A DNA stretch of 64,000 nucleotides from Achromobacter kerstersii (lineage in GTDB: Bacteria > Pseudomonadota > Gammaproteobacteria > Burkholderiales > Burkholderiaceae_B), in NCBI RefSeq assembly GCF_902859595.1, contig NZ_CADIJQ010000019.1, positions 1 to 64,000 of the forward strand, in the 5' to 3' direction. The notes under the pieces were generated by a model that ran no database searches, was not told the origin of the DNA, and saw only the letters and a program-made list of their open reading frames with translations. Of the stretch, positions 50,636-59,339 are shown piece after piece. The position numbers and the translations under genes were made by a program. Numbering within the stretch: position 1 is the stretch's first letter; every line of letters starts with the position of its first letter.

Positions 50636-51817
50636 ATGACCTCGCCTCTGGCCAATATTTATGCCCGCCTGCCGGTTGCGTTCACGCACGGCCAGGGCGT
50701 CTGGTTGTGGGATGCCGAAGGCCGAAAATATCTGGACGCACTCGCCGGCATCGGCGTGTCTTGCCTGGGCCACGCCCATCCGAAACTGGTTGCCGCCATC
50801 AGCGAGCAGGCCGCGCGCGTCATCCACACGTCGAACATCTACGAAGTGCCCCAGCAGACGGCCTTGGCCGCGCGCCTGACGGCCTTGTCCGGCATGCAGG
50901 AAGTTGCGTTCAACAACAGCGGCTCTGAAGCCAACGAGGCCGCCATCAAGCTGGCGCGCTACTACGCCTACCAACGCGGCAACAAGCACGCCCACATCAT
51001 CACCATGGACTCGTCCTGGCATGGCCGCACGCTGGCCACGCTGGCGGCCACCGGCAGCGACAAGGCGCGCAAGGGTTTCGAACCCCTGCCCTCGGGCTTC
51101 ATCCAGGTGCCCTACAACCATCTTGACGCCGTGCGCAACGCGGGTGACGCTGAACCGCGCACCACGGCGGTGCTGCTGGAAGTGCTGCAAGGCGAAGGCG
51201 GCATTCGCCCGTCCGACATCGCCTATCTGCAAGCGCTGCGCCGTTTGTGCACCGAACGCGGCTGGCTGCTGATGATCGACGAAGTGCAGTCCGGCATCGG
51301 CCGGACCGGCAAGTGGTTCGCCCACCAGTGGGCAGACATCGTGCCGGACGTCATGACCTTGGCCAAGGGCCTGGCGGGCGGCGTACCCATCGGTGCGATG
51401 CTGGCCGCTGGCCCCGCCGCGGGCGTCTTCACGCCGGGCAGCCATGGCACAACCTTCGGCGGCGGCCCGCTGGTGTGCGCAGCCGGCCTTGCCGTGCTGG
51501 ACACGCTCGAATCCGAAAATCTGCTGCACAACGCCCTCACCGTGGGCGACTACCTGAAAGACAAGCTGGCCAGCGCCCTGTCAGGCACCCCAGGCGTGAC
51601 CGAGGTGCGTGGCCGGGGCCTGATGCTGGGCATCGAGCTTGCGCGCCCCTGCGGCGTGCTGGCGCTGCGTGCGCTGGAAGCCGGCCTGCTCATCAACGTC
51701 ACGCGCGACCGCGTCATCCGTATGCTGCCGCCCCTGATCCTGAACCATCAAGAGGCGGACCAGATCGTCAACACCCTGGTTCCGCTCATCCAACAGTTCC
51801 TGGCCGAAAAACCATAA
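50636..51817 (+). CDS. argD: Acetylornithine aminotransferase
   Basis: 393 residues, class-III PLP aminotransferase. NNSGSEANEAAIKLAR binds the cofactor phosphate, LMIDEVQSGIGRTGK holds the PLP-binding Asp, and the Schiff-base Lys is in MTLAKGLAGGVPIGAM. It makes N-acetylornithine in arginine synthesis. GGAGGA precedes the ATG at 50636; longer readings upstream are not supported. argF follows 38 bp later. A TATATGAT-like -10 candidate lies near 50525. Confidence 0.95.
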   Translation: MTSPLANIYARLPVAFTHGQGVWLWDAEGRKYLDALAGIGVSCLGHAHPKLVAAISEQAARVIHTSNIYEVPQQTALAARLTALSGMQEVAFNNSGSEANEAAIKLARYYAYQRGNKHAHIITMDSSWHGRTLATLAATGSDKARKGFEPLPSGFIQVPYNHLDAVRNAGDAEPRTTAVLLEVLQGEGGIRPSDIAYLQALRRLCTERGWLLMIDEVQSGIGRTGKWFAHQWADIVPDVMTLAKGLAGGVPIGAMLAAGPAAGVFTPGSHGTTFGGGPLVCAAGLAVLDTLESENLLHNALTVGDYLKDKLASALSGTPGVTEVRGRGLMLGIELARPCGVLALRALEAGLLINVTRDRVIRMLPPLILNHQEADQIVNTLVPLIQQFLAEKP

Positions 51818-51855
51818 TCAACGTCCCGCCCGGGCCACGAGCCTGGCGAGACCCA

Positions 51856-52815
51856 ATGACCTGCGACATCACCATGACTCCTCCCACGACTCAAAACGGC
51901 CCGTTGCGGCATTTTCTTCAGTTCAAAGATTTCTCGCCCGCCGAGATCGCCTACGTGCTGGACCGCGCGCGCCTGATCAAAGAAAAGTTCAAGCGCTACG
52001 AACCCCACATGCCGCTGCACGACCGCACGCTGGCGATGGTGTTTGAAAAGGCCAGCACCCGCACCCGCGTGTCGTTTGAAGCCGGCATGTACCAGATGGG
52101 CGGATCGGTCATCAACCTGACCTCGAACGATTCGCAGCTGGGCCGCTCGGAGCCCATCGAAGACACCGCGCGCGTCATCTCGCGCATGGTCGACATCGTC
52201 ATGATCCGCACGTTCGAGCAGACCCGCATCGAGCGCTTCGCCTCGCATTCGCGCGTGCCGGTCATCAACGGCCTGACCAACGAATTCCACCCCTGCCAGA
52301 TCCTGGCCGACATCTTCACCTACATCGAGCACCGCGGCCCCATCGCCGGCAAGACGGTGGCCTGGGTGGGCGACGCCAACAACATGGCCTACACGTGGCT
52401 GCACGCGGCCGAAATGCTGGGCTTCACGCTGCATGTGTCCACACCGGCCGGCTACGAGCTCGAAGCCTCGCGCATCGGCACGCCGTCCGCCAAGGTGCTG
52501 CGCCAGTTCAAAGACCCCATGGAGGCGTGCAAGGGCGCGCACCTGGTCACGACCGACGTCTGGACCAGCATGGGCTACGAAGCTGAAAACGAAGAGCGCC
52601 GCGCGGCGTTTGCCGACTGGTGCGTGGATGCCGAAATGATGGCCGCGGCCGACGCCGAAGCCGTCTTCATGCACTGCCTGCCCGCCCACCGCGGCGAAGA
52701 AGTCACCGGTGAAGTCATCGACGGCCCGCAAAGCGTGGTCTGGGACGAAGCCGAAAACCGTTTGCACGTGCAAAAGGCGCTGATGGAATTCCTGCTGCTG
52801 GGCCAATTGAAGTAA
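51856..52815 (+). CDS. argF: Ornithine carbamoyltransferase
   Basis: 319 residues. Carbamoyl-phosphate motif STRTR, the HPCQ motif (EFHPCQILAD) and ornithine-binding HCLPAHRGEEV are all present, so this is an anabolic OTCase making citrulline. The ATG at 51856 has GGCGAG upstream; a second ATG six codons on (51874) is the alternative. Transcribed with argD and closed by a clear terminator. Confidence 0.96.
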   Translation: MTCDITMTPPTTQNGPLRHFLQFKDFSPAEIAYVLDRARLIKEKFKRYEPHMPLHDRTLAMVFEKASTRTRVSFEAGMYQMGGSVINLTSNDSQLGRSEPIEDTARVISRMVDIVMIRTFEQTRIERFASHSRVPVINGLTNEFHPCQILADIFTYIEHRGPIAGKTVAWVGDANNMAYTWLHAAEMLGFTLHVSTPAGYELEASRIGTPSAKVLRQFKDPMEACKGAHLVTTDVWTSMGYEAENEERRAAFADWCVDAEMMAAADAEAVFMHCLPAHRGEEVTGEVIDGPQSVVWDEAENRLHVQKALMEFLLLGQLK

Positions 52816-52830
52816 GCCCGCTTGGCATGG

Positions 52831-52870
52831 AAAAGGGCCTGGATGTCTTGCGATATCCAGGCCCTTTCTG
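52831..52870. terminator. Terminator after argF
   Basis: AAAGGGCCTGGAT / ATCCAGGCCCTTT, 13-bp stem, between the convergent argF and alpha/beta-hydrolase genes. Confidence 0.85.
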
Positions 52871-52896
52871 TTGCTTTCGATGCTTGGCGGCAGCGA

Positions 52897-53748
52897 TCAG
52901 CGCAGCGTGCGTTCCCACGCGGCGATGGCGTCGGCCACCGCTTGCGGCTTCTCGGGCACCAACGCATGCCCTGCCCCATCAATCACCACCACCGACACCC
53001 GGCTACCGAACTCATCGCGGATTTCGTTGCGCGTGGCGGGCGGCTTGAACAAGTCCAGCTCGGCCTGCAAATCCAGCAGGGGTTTGTTGCCGCCCGACCA
53101 CCAATCGGATTGCTGCGTCGCCTTGCCCGCCAGACGCTGGCTTTCGCTGACCTCGGGATACCAGCCATTGAGCCACACGCGCGCGTCGTTGGCCGGCGCG
53201 AAGAACGCGTACTGAATGGACTTCAAGCGTTCGGCGTCCGGCAGCGATAGCTCGGCGCTGCGGTCCACGTGTTCGCTCAAGCCCTTGGGATACTGCTTGG
53301 CTGCGGCGGCCACGATGACGACGCCGCGCACCAGTTCGGGGTGATCCACGCCCGTCGTGCGCGCCACCCAATTGCCAAAGGCATGGCCGACCATCACGAC
53401 AGGCTGGCGCGCCACGTTGCGAATCACCGCCGCCTGATCTTCGGCCAGATCGTGCAGCGTGATGCCGGACATCGGCCCCGTGCTGCCGCCGATGCCGCGC
53501 GGTTGCGGACGCAATACGCGGTAGCCGGCTTGCACGAAACGGTCGGCCAGCACGTCGAAATCTTCCGCGCCACGGCCGCGCGACGGCAGCAACACCAGCG
53601 CCGGGCCCGTCCCCTGGTCCAGCACTTCGATGCTGGCGCCGTTGCCCACCACCACATTCACGCGCTTGGGCGCATCGGCCAACGCGGGGCTAGCGGCCAC
53701 GGCCGCGCACGACAGCGTCAGGCCACTTAGCAAGAACTTCATCATCAT
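52897..53748 (-). CDS. Exported alpha/beta-hydrolase-fold protein with Ala at the nucleophile position
   Basis: 283 residues. A signal peptide (cleavage probably after PALA) is followed by an alpha/beta-hydrolase fold with LPSRGRGAEDFD, the catalytic Asp region and a terminal DGAGHALV (His). The nucleophile elbow, normally GxSxG, reads GHAFG (121-125), so Ser is Ala123. It may be catalytically inert in the classical sense or use another residue. GAGGAG precedes three consecutive ATGs (53748, 53745, 53742). Last gene of the Bug/lactonase operon. Confidence 0.85.
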   Translation of the reverse strand: MMMKFLLSGLTLSCAAVAASPALADAPKRVNVVVGNGASIEVLDQGTGPALVLLPSRGRGAEDFDVLADRFVQAGYRVLRPQPRGIGGSTGPMSGITLHDLAEDQAAVIRNVARQPVVMVGHAFGNWVARTTGVDHPELVRGVVIVAAAAKQYPKGLSEHVDRSAELSLPDAERLKSIQYAFFAPANDARVWLNGWYPEVSESQRLAGKATQQSDWWSGGNKPLLDLQAELDLFKPPATRNEIRDEFGSRVSVVVIDGAGHALVPEKPQAVADAIAAWERTLR

Positions 53749-53780
53749 GTCTCCTCGGTTCGGGTCTGCGCCCGCTGCGT

Positions 53781-54344
53781 TTACAGGATTTTGCGGAACA
53801 TCGTCCGGCGCGTATTGCGAAACGACGGGCGCACGCGGCTGCTCCAATCGGTGGCGCGCACCGCCAGCCACGGCGGGCTGCCGAAGGTTTCGCGCGTGTG
53901 CAGGTCGTAGCAGGCCAGATAGCGCGGCGCTTCGTCGCGGCATTCATACCGCATCGCGCGCACCGTGCCCGGCACGGATGCCAGACCCGGCAAATGCTCC
54001 TGGTCGTACCAGGCGTTCAGATCGGCGTCGGCCTCGGGCACGACATCGGTTTCAACGATGTAGTGCCACGGCGCATCCTGCCCGGCCGATGCGCCCGCCA
54101 AGTCCAGCGTCTGATGCAGCACGCGCGCCCGCGCACCGGGAAAACTCTCGGCCAGACGCGCCTGAATCTCGGGCAACGCGTCCGGTGCGCCGCGCAGGTA
54201 CACGTAGGTGTCTTCCTCTTCCAGCGCGGCGAACGCGCTGACGGACACGCCCGTCAGCCCTTGCGTCAAACGTTGGGCCATATCCGCCGCGCGCGCTTCG
54301 TCAAAGCGCTCGCCCAGCGACACCAGCAATACCGATTCCTGCAC
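53781..54344 (-). CDS. DUF4286/EthD-like dimeric alpha-beta barrel protein
   Basis: 187 residues. The C-terminal half has the NAWYDQEHLPGLASVPGT motif typical of DUF4286/EthD-like ferredoxin-fold proteins; the N-terminal half looks like a diverged second module. Related proteins occur in aromatic and lactone degradation operons, often without a defined reaction. It begins 12 bp after the AhpD-like gene. Confidence 0.75.
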   Translation of the reverse strand: MQESVLLVSLGERFDEARAADMAQRLTQGLTGVSVSAFAALEEEDTYVYLRGAPDALPEIQARLAESFPGARARVLHQTLDLAGASAGQDAPWHYIVETDVVPEADADLNAWYDQEHLPGLASVPGTVRAMRYECRDEAPRYLACYDLHTRETFGSPPWLAVRATDWSSRVRPSFRNTRRTMFRKIL

Positions 54345-54356
54345 AGTCTTCTCCTT

Positions 54357-54887
54357 TCAGTGGCCGACGCGCAACGCCACAAGGAAGCGCGACACCATGT
54401 TGTACGCCCCCACCGTGGCCGCCAGCTCGACCAATTGCGTGTCATCGTAGCGTGCGCGCAAGGGCGCGAACACAGCGTCCGGCACTTCAATGTCGCGCGT
54501 CATGGCGTCGGTCAGCGCCAGCACCTCGGCCTCGCCGGGCGCCAACCCGTCGACGGCATCGGGCGCGGGGTTGCTGCGCAGCGCATCGATCACCTGCTGC
54601 GGCATGCCGCCCGCCAGCGCATGCGGCACGTGCGCATCGAATTCATAAGGCGCGTTGTTCAACGTCGCCACGCGCAGAATGATCAGCTCGCGCAAGCGCG
54701 GCGCCAGCGACGTCTTCTGGCGGATGGCGGTCAGCATGGCTTCCCAGCCTTCGACCACGGCGGGGCTGTTCAGCAGCACCTGATACAGCGGTGAAATCCG
54801 GCCGCGCGCGGCGCTGATGCGCGCCTCAAGCGTGGCCAGTTCCTGACGGGTGCCCGGTTCAACGGGCGCAACTCGGCTTGCGCTCAT
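54357..54887 (-). CDS. Carboxymuconolactone decarboxylase / AhpD-like protein
   Basis: 176 residues. CMD core: LRELIILRVATLNNAPYEFDAHVPHALAGGM; the AhpD CxxC is absent, and the Glu/His pair of decarboxylase-type members is kept. It could act on a lactone or carboxylated intermediate made by the neighbouring lactonase-like enzyme. The start (54887) is 2 bp from the Bug-protein stop. Confidence 0.88.
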   Translation of the reverse strand: MSASRVAPVEPGTRQELATLEARISAARGRISPLYQVLLNSPAVVEGWEAMLTAIRQKTSLAPRLRELIILRVATLNNAPYEFDAHVPHALAGGMPQQVIDALRSNPAPDAVDGLAPGEAEVLALTDAMTRDIEVPDAVFAPLRARYDDTQLVELAATVGAYNMVSRFLVALRVGH

Positions 54888-54889
54888 GT

Positions 54890-55843
54890 TTACTCCGGAC
54901 GAATGTTCTTGCGCTGGATCAGCGCGGTCCACTTGTCGCGGTCGGACGCGATCAAAGCGGCCAGTTCTTGCGGCGAGCTGGGCGCAGCCTGCGCGCCGAA
55001 TTTCTCAAGCTTGGCGCGCACGGCTTCGTTGCCCAATGCGGCGCGCACGGCCTGGTTCAGCTTGTCAACGGTGGCGGGGGGCGTGGACGCGGGCGCCACG
55101 ATGCCATACCAGTTGTTCGACTCGACGCCCGCAATGCCCTGCTCGGCCAGCGTCTTCACGTCCGGCAACAGCGGGTGGCGCGTCGGCGCGGCGATGCCCA
55201 GCGGCTTCAGCTTGCCGCCCTGGATGTGGCCGATCAGGCCCGGCACGTCGCCAAAGAATCCGGCAACCTGATTGCCCATCACGTCGTTAATGACGGGCGC
55301 GGCGCCCTTGTACGGCACATGCAGCACGTTGGCCTTGCTGGCGTCGGCAAACATTTCCATCGTCAGATGCGGAATGCTGCCGATGCCCGACGACCCAATC
55401 GCCACCGACTGCGACGCGGCTTGCGACTTCTTCACGAAATCGGCGGCGTCGGTGGCCGGGTTGGACGGGTTCACGACGAACACCGTTGCGTTGTTCACGA
55501 CCTTGGACACGGGCGCAAAGTCGCGCACCGGATCGTAAGGCAGGTCTTTGTAAAGCGCCGGGCTGATCGCCACCGCGCCCACGCTCGTCAGAAACAGCAC
55601 CGAACCATCGCCCGGCGCCTTGGCCACATAGGCCGCGGCGATGTTGCCGTTGGCGCCGGCCTTGTTTTCAACGATGACCTGCTGCTTGAGCTCCTTGCCC
55701 AATTGCTCGGCCAACACACGCCCCACCAGATCCACCGGCCCGCCGGGCGGGAACGCGATGATCAGGCGGACGGGGCCATCGGCGTGCGCCGCGCTGACCG
55801 CGGCCAGGCTCAGCACGGTGGCCGAGATGATTTTCTTGAACAT
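54890..55843 (-). CDS. Tripartite tricarboxylate transporter substrate-binding protein (Bug family)
   Basis: 317 residues. Signal peptide (cleavage probably after SAAHA), then the Bug fold: VRLIIAFPPGGPVDLVGR, ENKAGANGNIAAAYVAKA and SGIGSIPHLTMEMF. It binds a carboxylate in the periplasm; no TctA/TctB membrane genes are adjacent, which is common for Bug proteins in Bordetella and Achromobacter. Confidence 0.95.
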   Translation of the reverse strand: MFKKIISATVLSLAAVSAAHADGPVRLIIAFPPGGPVDLVGRVLAEQLGKELKQQVIVENKAGANGNIAAAYVAKAPGDGSVLFLTSVGAVAISPALYKDLPYDPVRDFAPVSKVVNNATVFVVNPSNPATDAADFVKKSQAASQSVAIGSSGIGSIPHLTMEMFADASKANVLHVPYKGAAPVINDVMGNQVAGFFGDVPGLIGHIQGGKLKPLGIAAPTRHPLLPDVKTLAEQGIAGVESNNWYGIVAPASTPPATVDKLNQAVRAALGNEAVRAKLEKFGAQAAPSSPQELAALIASDRDKWTALIQRKNIRPE

Positions 55844-55895
55844 GGTGTCTCCTCAATGAATGAATTTTTATGGCCTGACGAACAGGCGTCGCCGA

Positions 55896-56762
55896 TTACA
55901 GAAATCCGTACAGCCGGGCCGGGTTGTCGACCAGCACGCGTTGGCGCAACGCGGCGTCGGGACACGCTTCGAAAAACGTATTCACCAATTCGCCGTCGTC
56001 GGGCATATCGCCCGCCACGTTCGGATGCGGCCAGTCGGTGCCCCACAAGGTGCGGTCGGGCATGGCGTCGATCAGGGCGCGCACAAACGGAATGCCTTCG
56101 GCGAAGGGCCGCTTGCCGGACGCGATGCGGTCAATGCCCGACACCTTGACCCACGCTTGCGGCACATCCGCCAAGCTGAGCAAGGCGCGCATCGCGGGGG
56201 AATCCAGACCATCGGCCGCCTTCAGCCGGCCCATGTGGTCCACGACGAACGGCACCGGCAACGCCAGCAATCGCGGCAGCAAGTCGGGCAGCATGGCGCC
56301 GTCCACGTGCAGGCACAGATGCCAGCCCAGCGGCGCAATCAGCGACACCACATGGTCGAACACCGCCGGGTCGGGCGCGCCGCCCAGGTGCGGCACGAAA
56401 TTGAATCGCGCAGCGCGCACGCCGCCGTCATGCAGCCGCTTGACGCTATCGGCCGTAGCGTCCGCGCCCAACAGCGCCACGCCCCGATAACGGCCGCCGC
56501 TTTGCGCCAGCGCATCCAGCAAGGCGCTGTGGTCCGACCCATGGCAATTGGCCTGCACCACCACGGCGCGCTCAATGCCCAGATGCGCGTGCAAGGCCGC
56601 CATCTTTGCGTAGGGCGCATCAGGCGGCGTGTACGAGCGGCCCTCGGCGTACGGGAACACATCGCCCGGCCCGAAGACATGGCAATGGGCGTCGCACGCG
56701 CCAGGCGGCAAGGCGTGGCGGGGACGGGAAGGAGACGCAAGCGGAGGGCGGCAATCTGGCAC
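55896..56762 (-). CDS. Amidohydrolase-family lactonase (2-pyrone-4,6-dicarboxylate hydrolase-like)
   Basis: 288 residues in a TIM-barrel lactonase layout like LigI: His26/His28 in CDAHCHVFG, QANCHGSDH, LHVDGAM, PFVVDHMGR and the terminal WGTDWPHPN. LigI-type enzymes open a lactone ring without metal. First gene of a five-gene minus-strand operon divergent from a LysR regulator. The precise lactone is unknown. Confidence 0.9.
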   Translation of the reverse strand: MPDCRPPLASPSRPRHALPPGACDAHCHVFGPGDVFPYAEGRSYTPPDAPYAKMAALHAHLGIERAVVVQANCHGSDHSALLDALAQSGGRYRGVALLGADATADSVKRLHDGGVRAARFNFVPHLGGAPDPAVFDHVVSLIAPLGWHLCLHVDGAMLPDLLPRLLALPVPFVVDHMGRLKAADGLDSPAMRALLSLADVPQAWVKVSGIDRIASGKRPFAEGIPFVRALIDAMPDRTLWGTDWPHPNVAGDMPDDGELVNTFFEACPDAALRQRVLVDNPARLYGFL

Positions 56763-56819
56763 GGGCGAATTCCTGCGGGGAAACCGACATCGTCCCGGAT
56801 TGCGGGCTGACTAACAATG

Positions 56820-56843
56820 CTATATCTTTGATTTCAGATATAG
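56820..56843. promoter_or_regulatory. LysR-type operator between the lactonase-like and lysR genes
   Basis: CTATATCT-N8-AGATATAG, a perfect inverted repeat with T-N11-A character, in the 97-bp divergent promoter. A further ATATATC lies at 56851-56857 next to the lysR start. This AT-rich patch stands out against the GC-rich surroundings. Confidence 0.65.
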
Positions 56844-56859
56844 AAAAACCATATATCAG

Positions 56860-57783
56860 ATGGACCTCAAGCAAATCGAATACTTCGTCAGGGTCGCCGA
56901 GCGGCGCAGCTTCTCGCGCGCCGCCGAAATGCTGGACGTGGCCCAACCCACGCTCAGCCGGCAGGTGCGCCTGCTGGAACTCGAACTCGGCCAGCATCTG
57001 CTGTACCGCAACGGCCGCGGCGCGGAACCCACCGAGGCCGGCCTGCGCTTTCTGGAACACGCCCGCGCATTGCTGACGCTGGCCGAACGCGCCAAGGAAG
57101 ATTTGCAAACGCTGCGAGAAACGCCCACGGGCAAGGTCGTGGTGGGCCTGCCGCCGCGCATCGCGCGCGTGCTGACGCCGCCGCTGGTGCAGGCCTTTCG
57201 CCGCAGCTTTCCCGACGCCTCTATCGCGGTTGCCGAAGGCCTGAGCGCCCAGGTGCGCGAATGGCTGCTGGCGGGCCGTGTCGACCTGGCCCTGCTGTAC
57301 GACCCCGCGCCCTCGCCCCAGCTGGCGTATGAATCGCTGTTTCGCGAAGACCTGGTGCTGGCCGCCGCGGCGGGGCATCAGCCGCCGCTGCCCGCGCGCG
57401 TGGCCGTGGCGCAGCTGGGCAATTACCCGCTGGTGCTGCCCAGCCTGCCCAACGCCATCCGCACCTTGGTGGAAAGCGTGTGCCGCGCGCAAGGCGTGCG
57501 GCTGAAGGTGGCAGCCGAGGTGGACGCGGTGCAAACCATTGTTGAGCTCGCGGCCCAAGGCGACGCCTATGCCATCTTGCCGCGCTCCGCCGCCCAAGGC
57601 CCGGCCGCCGAACACGCGCTGTCGCTGTGCGACATCGGGTCGCCCAAGATCACCAATAACCTGGTGCTGGCCAGCGCCCGCCATCGGCCGGCCACGCGGC
57701 TGGCCACCGCAACGGGTCAGATGATCCGGCAATTGAAGCTCGCGGAATTGTTCCAACCCGCGGGCCAGGCGCGCCGGACGTGA
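56860..57783 (+). CDS. LysR-family transcriptional regulator
   Basis: 307 residues. HTH in MDLKQIEYFVRVAERRSFSRA and LDVAQPTLSRQVRLLE, then an effector domain (GKVVVGLPPRIARVL). The type resembles regulators of aromatic catabolism. The ATG at 56860 gives the standard LysR N-terminus. It probably controls the divergent lactonase/Bug operon in response to one of its intermediates. Confidence 0.94.
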   Translation: MDLKQIEYFVRVAERRSFSRAAEMLDVAQPTLSRQVRLLELELGQHLLYRNGRGAEPTEAGLRFLEHARALLTLAERAKEDLQTLRETPTGKVVVGLPPRIARVLTPPLVQAFRRSFPDASIAVAEGLSAQVREWLLAGRVDLALLYDPAPSPQLAYESLFREDLVLAAAAGHQPPLPARVAVAQLGNYPLVLPSLPNAIRTLVESVCRAQGVRLKVAAEVDAVQTIVELAAQGDAYAILPRSAAQGPAAEHALSLCDIGSPKITNNLVLASARHRPATRLATATGQMIRQLKLAELFQPAGQARRT

Positions 57784-57788
57784 TGGCG

Positions 57789-57855
57789 ACGACGGCTACG
57801 GCGGACACTGCGGTCGCTATGGTCACTGCGGCCACTGCGATTATTACGGCCGCTA
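57789..57855 (-). repeat. Short in-frame repeats starting at the histidine-kinase stop codon
   Basis: Reading on from the kinase stop: CGGCCGTAG, CGGCCGTAATAA, TCGCAGTGG, CCGCAGTGA, CCATAG, CGACCGCAGTGT, CCGCCGTAG. All units are multiples of three and most end in a stop codon in the gene's own frame. The array fills the gap to the convergent lysR gene. Confidence 0.7.
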
Positions 57856-59232
57856 CGGCCGCGCCTCCACGCTGAACGCCACGCGCGTCGTGCCGCCTTC
57901 GCTGCTGGCAGCCACCGCGCCCCCATGCATGAGCGCCACCGCCTTCACGATGGCCAGCCCCAGGCCGTGGCTGTGCTCCACGCCATCGCCCCGGCGCGCG
58001 GCATCCACGCGGTAAAAGCGCTGGAACAAGTGCGGCAGATGCGCCGCGTCGATCGCCGGCCCCGCATTGCTGACGGCCACTTCCAAGTGGTCGCCCTGGC
58101 GCTGAATGTCGATGCCGATCTCTGCACCCGGCTGCGAATACTGGATGGCGTTTTGCAGCAGGTTTGTGACGGCGCGCCGGAACAAGGCGGTGTCGATCAG
58201 CGCGCTGGCGTCGCGGTCGCCGTCAATGCGCAGCCGCATGCCGGCCTCATCCAGCAGGAACTCAAAGAACTCCGCCGTCTTGCCGACTTCGTCCGCCAGC
58301 ACCGCATGGACCGGTCCACTGGCGGCCTCGCCCTGATCAGCGCGCGCCAGGAACAGCATGTCGTTGATCATGGCGCGCAAGCGGTCCAGCTCTTCCAGAT
58401 TCGATTGCAACACCTCTTGCAGATCGTCCGCGCTGCGGGGACGCGACAACGCCACCTGAGTCTGGCCGATCAGGTTCGTAAGCGGCGTGCGCAGCTCGTG
58501 GGCAACATCCGCATTGAACCCTTCCAGCTGGTTGTACGCGCCCTCCAGCCGCGCCAAAGCCCCATTGAACGAGGTGGCCAGGTCTTCCAGTTCCACAGGC
58601 AGCTCGGCCATGCTGAGCCGCTGAGACAAGGCGCTGGGCCGCAGCGCCCGCGCCTCGGCCGACAGCCGGTTCAAGGGCCGCAGACCCAGGCGCGTCACCC
58701 AGAACCCCAACAGCGCCACCAGCAGAATGGCCGTCAGCGACAGGCCCGCCATCGCCCACAGCAGGTAGCGCAGCGTATGCGCGTAGGGCGCGGAATCCAT
58801 GCCGACAATCAGCCGCACCGGCGGCCGCGCCAGATACGCATCGACCGTCACCGTCAGCGTGCGCAGCGCGTAATCGCGCTCGGGCAAGGTGATCTTGCCA
58901 AAGCCGTCGGGGTGGCGTTCCAGGCTGCTGATGTCGGCCAGGCCCTTGCCATATTCGTAGGCGGGGTCGTCCGACAGCACCCAGAAGCGCAAGCTGCCAT
59001 CGGCGGGCGTCAGGGTGTCGAGCTTGGTCTTGAAGCGGCCCCAGCGGTCAAGGTCGCCGCTGCGGGCCAGTGAATAACTGACCTCTTGCGCGGTCGTGCG
59101 CAGCGCGTCTTGCTGGATGCGGTCAAGCTGGCGGTCCAGCACGCCGTAGAGCGCCACCCCGGTCAGCGCAAACGTCACCGCCGCCGCTACCGCGTACAAG
59201 ATGACCAGCCGGGATTTCAGTGACGTCTTCAT
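57853..59232 (-). CDS. Sensor histidine kinase (heavy-metal/CusS type)
   Basis: 459 residues. Helix 1 (VILYAVAAAVTFALTGVALY), a periplasmic loop of about 125 residues, helix 2 (LLWAMAGLSLTAILLVALLGFWV), HAMP, the H-box FNADVAHELRTPL (His about 245) and the ATPase part (NLLQNAIQYS, HSHGLGLAIVKAV). It senses an envelope signal, possibly a metal or drug, and phosphorylates the regulator encoded just upstream. The ATG at 59232 is preferred; a GTG seven codons earlier (59253) is possible. Confidence 0.93.
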   Translation of the reverse strand: MKTSLKSRLVILYAVAAAVTFALTGVALYGVLDRQLDRIQQDALRTTAQEVSYSLARSGDLDRWGRFKTKLDTLTPADGSLRFWVLSDDPAYEYGKGLADISSLERHPDGFGKITLPERDYALRTLTVTVDAYLARPPVRLIVGMDSAPYAHTLRYLLWAMAGLSLTAILLVALLGFWVTRLGLRPLNRLSAEARALRPSALSQRLSMAELPVELEDLATSFNGALARLEGAYNQLEGFNADVAHELRTPLTNLIGQTQVALSRPRSADDLQEVLQSNLEELDRLRAMINDMLFLARADQGEAASGPVHAVLADEVGKTAEFFEFLLDEAGMRLRIDGDRDASALIDTALFRRAVTNLLQNAIQYSQPGAEIGIDIQRQGDHLEVAVSNAGPAIDAAHLPHLFQRFYRVDAARRGDGVEHSHGLGLAIVKAVALMHGGAVAASSEGGTTRVAFSVEARP

Positions 59233-59272
59233 GAAGGGCGCTTCATCGTTCACACCTGATCATTTGCCTATT

Positions 59273-59323
59273 CCGGTTCGCTTGTCCGGTTCGTCCGGTT
59301 CGTCCGGGTTCGTCCGGACTCGT
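59273..59323. repeat. 9-13-bp tandem array between response regulator and kinase genes
   Basis: Five units of the form CCGGTTCGT (one 13-bp, two 9-bp, two 10-bp), 17 bp past the response-regulator stop. The frame of the regulator stays open through it beyond its TGA. Confidence 0.75.
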
Positions 59324-59339
59324 CCGCACCGCCCGCCCC

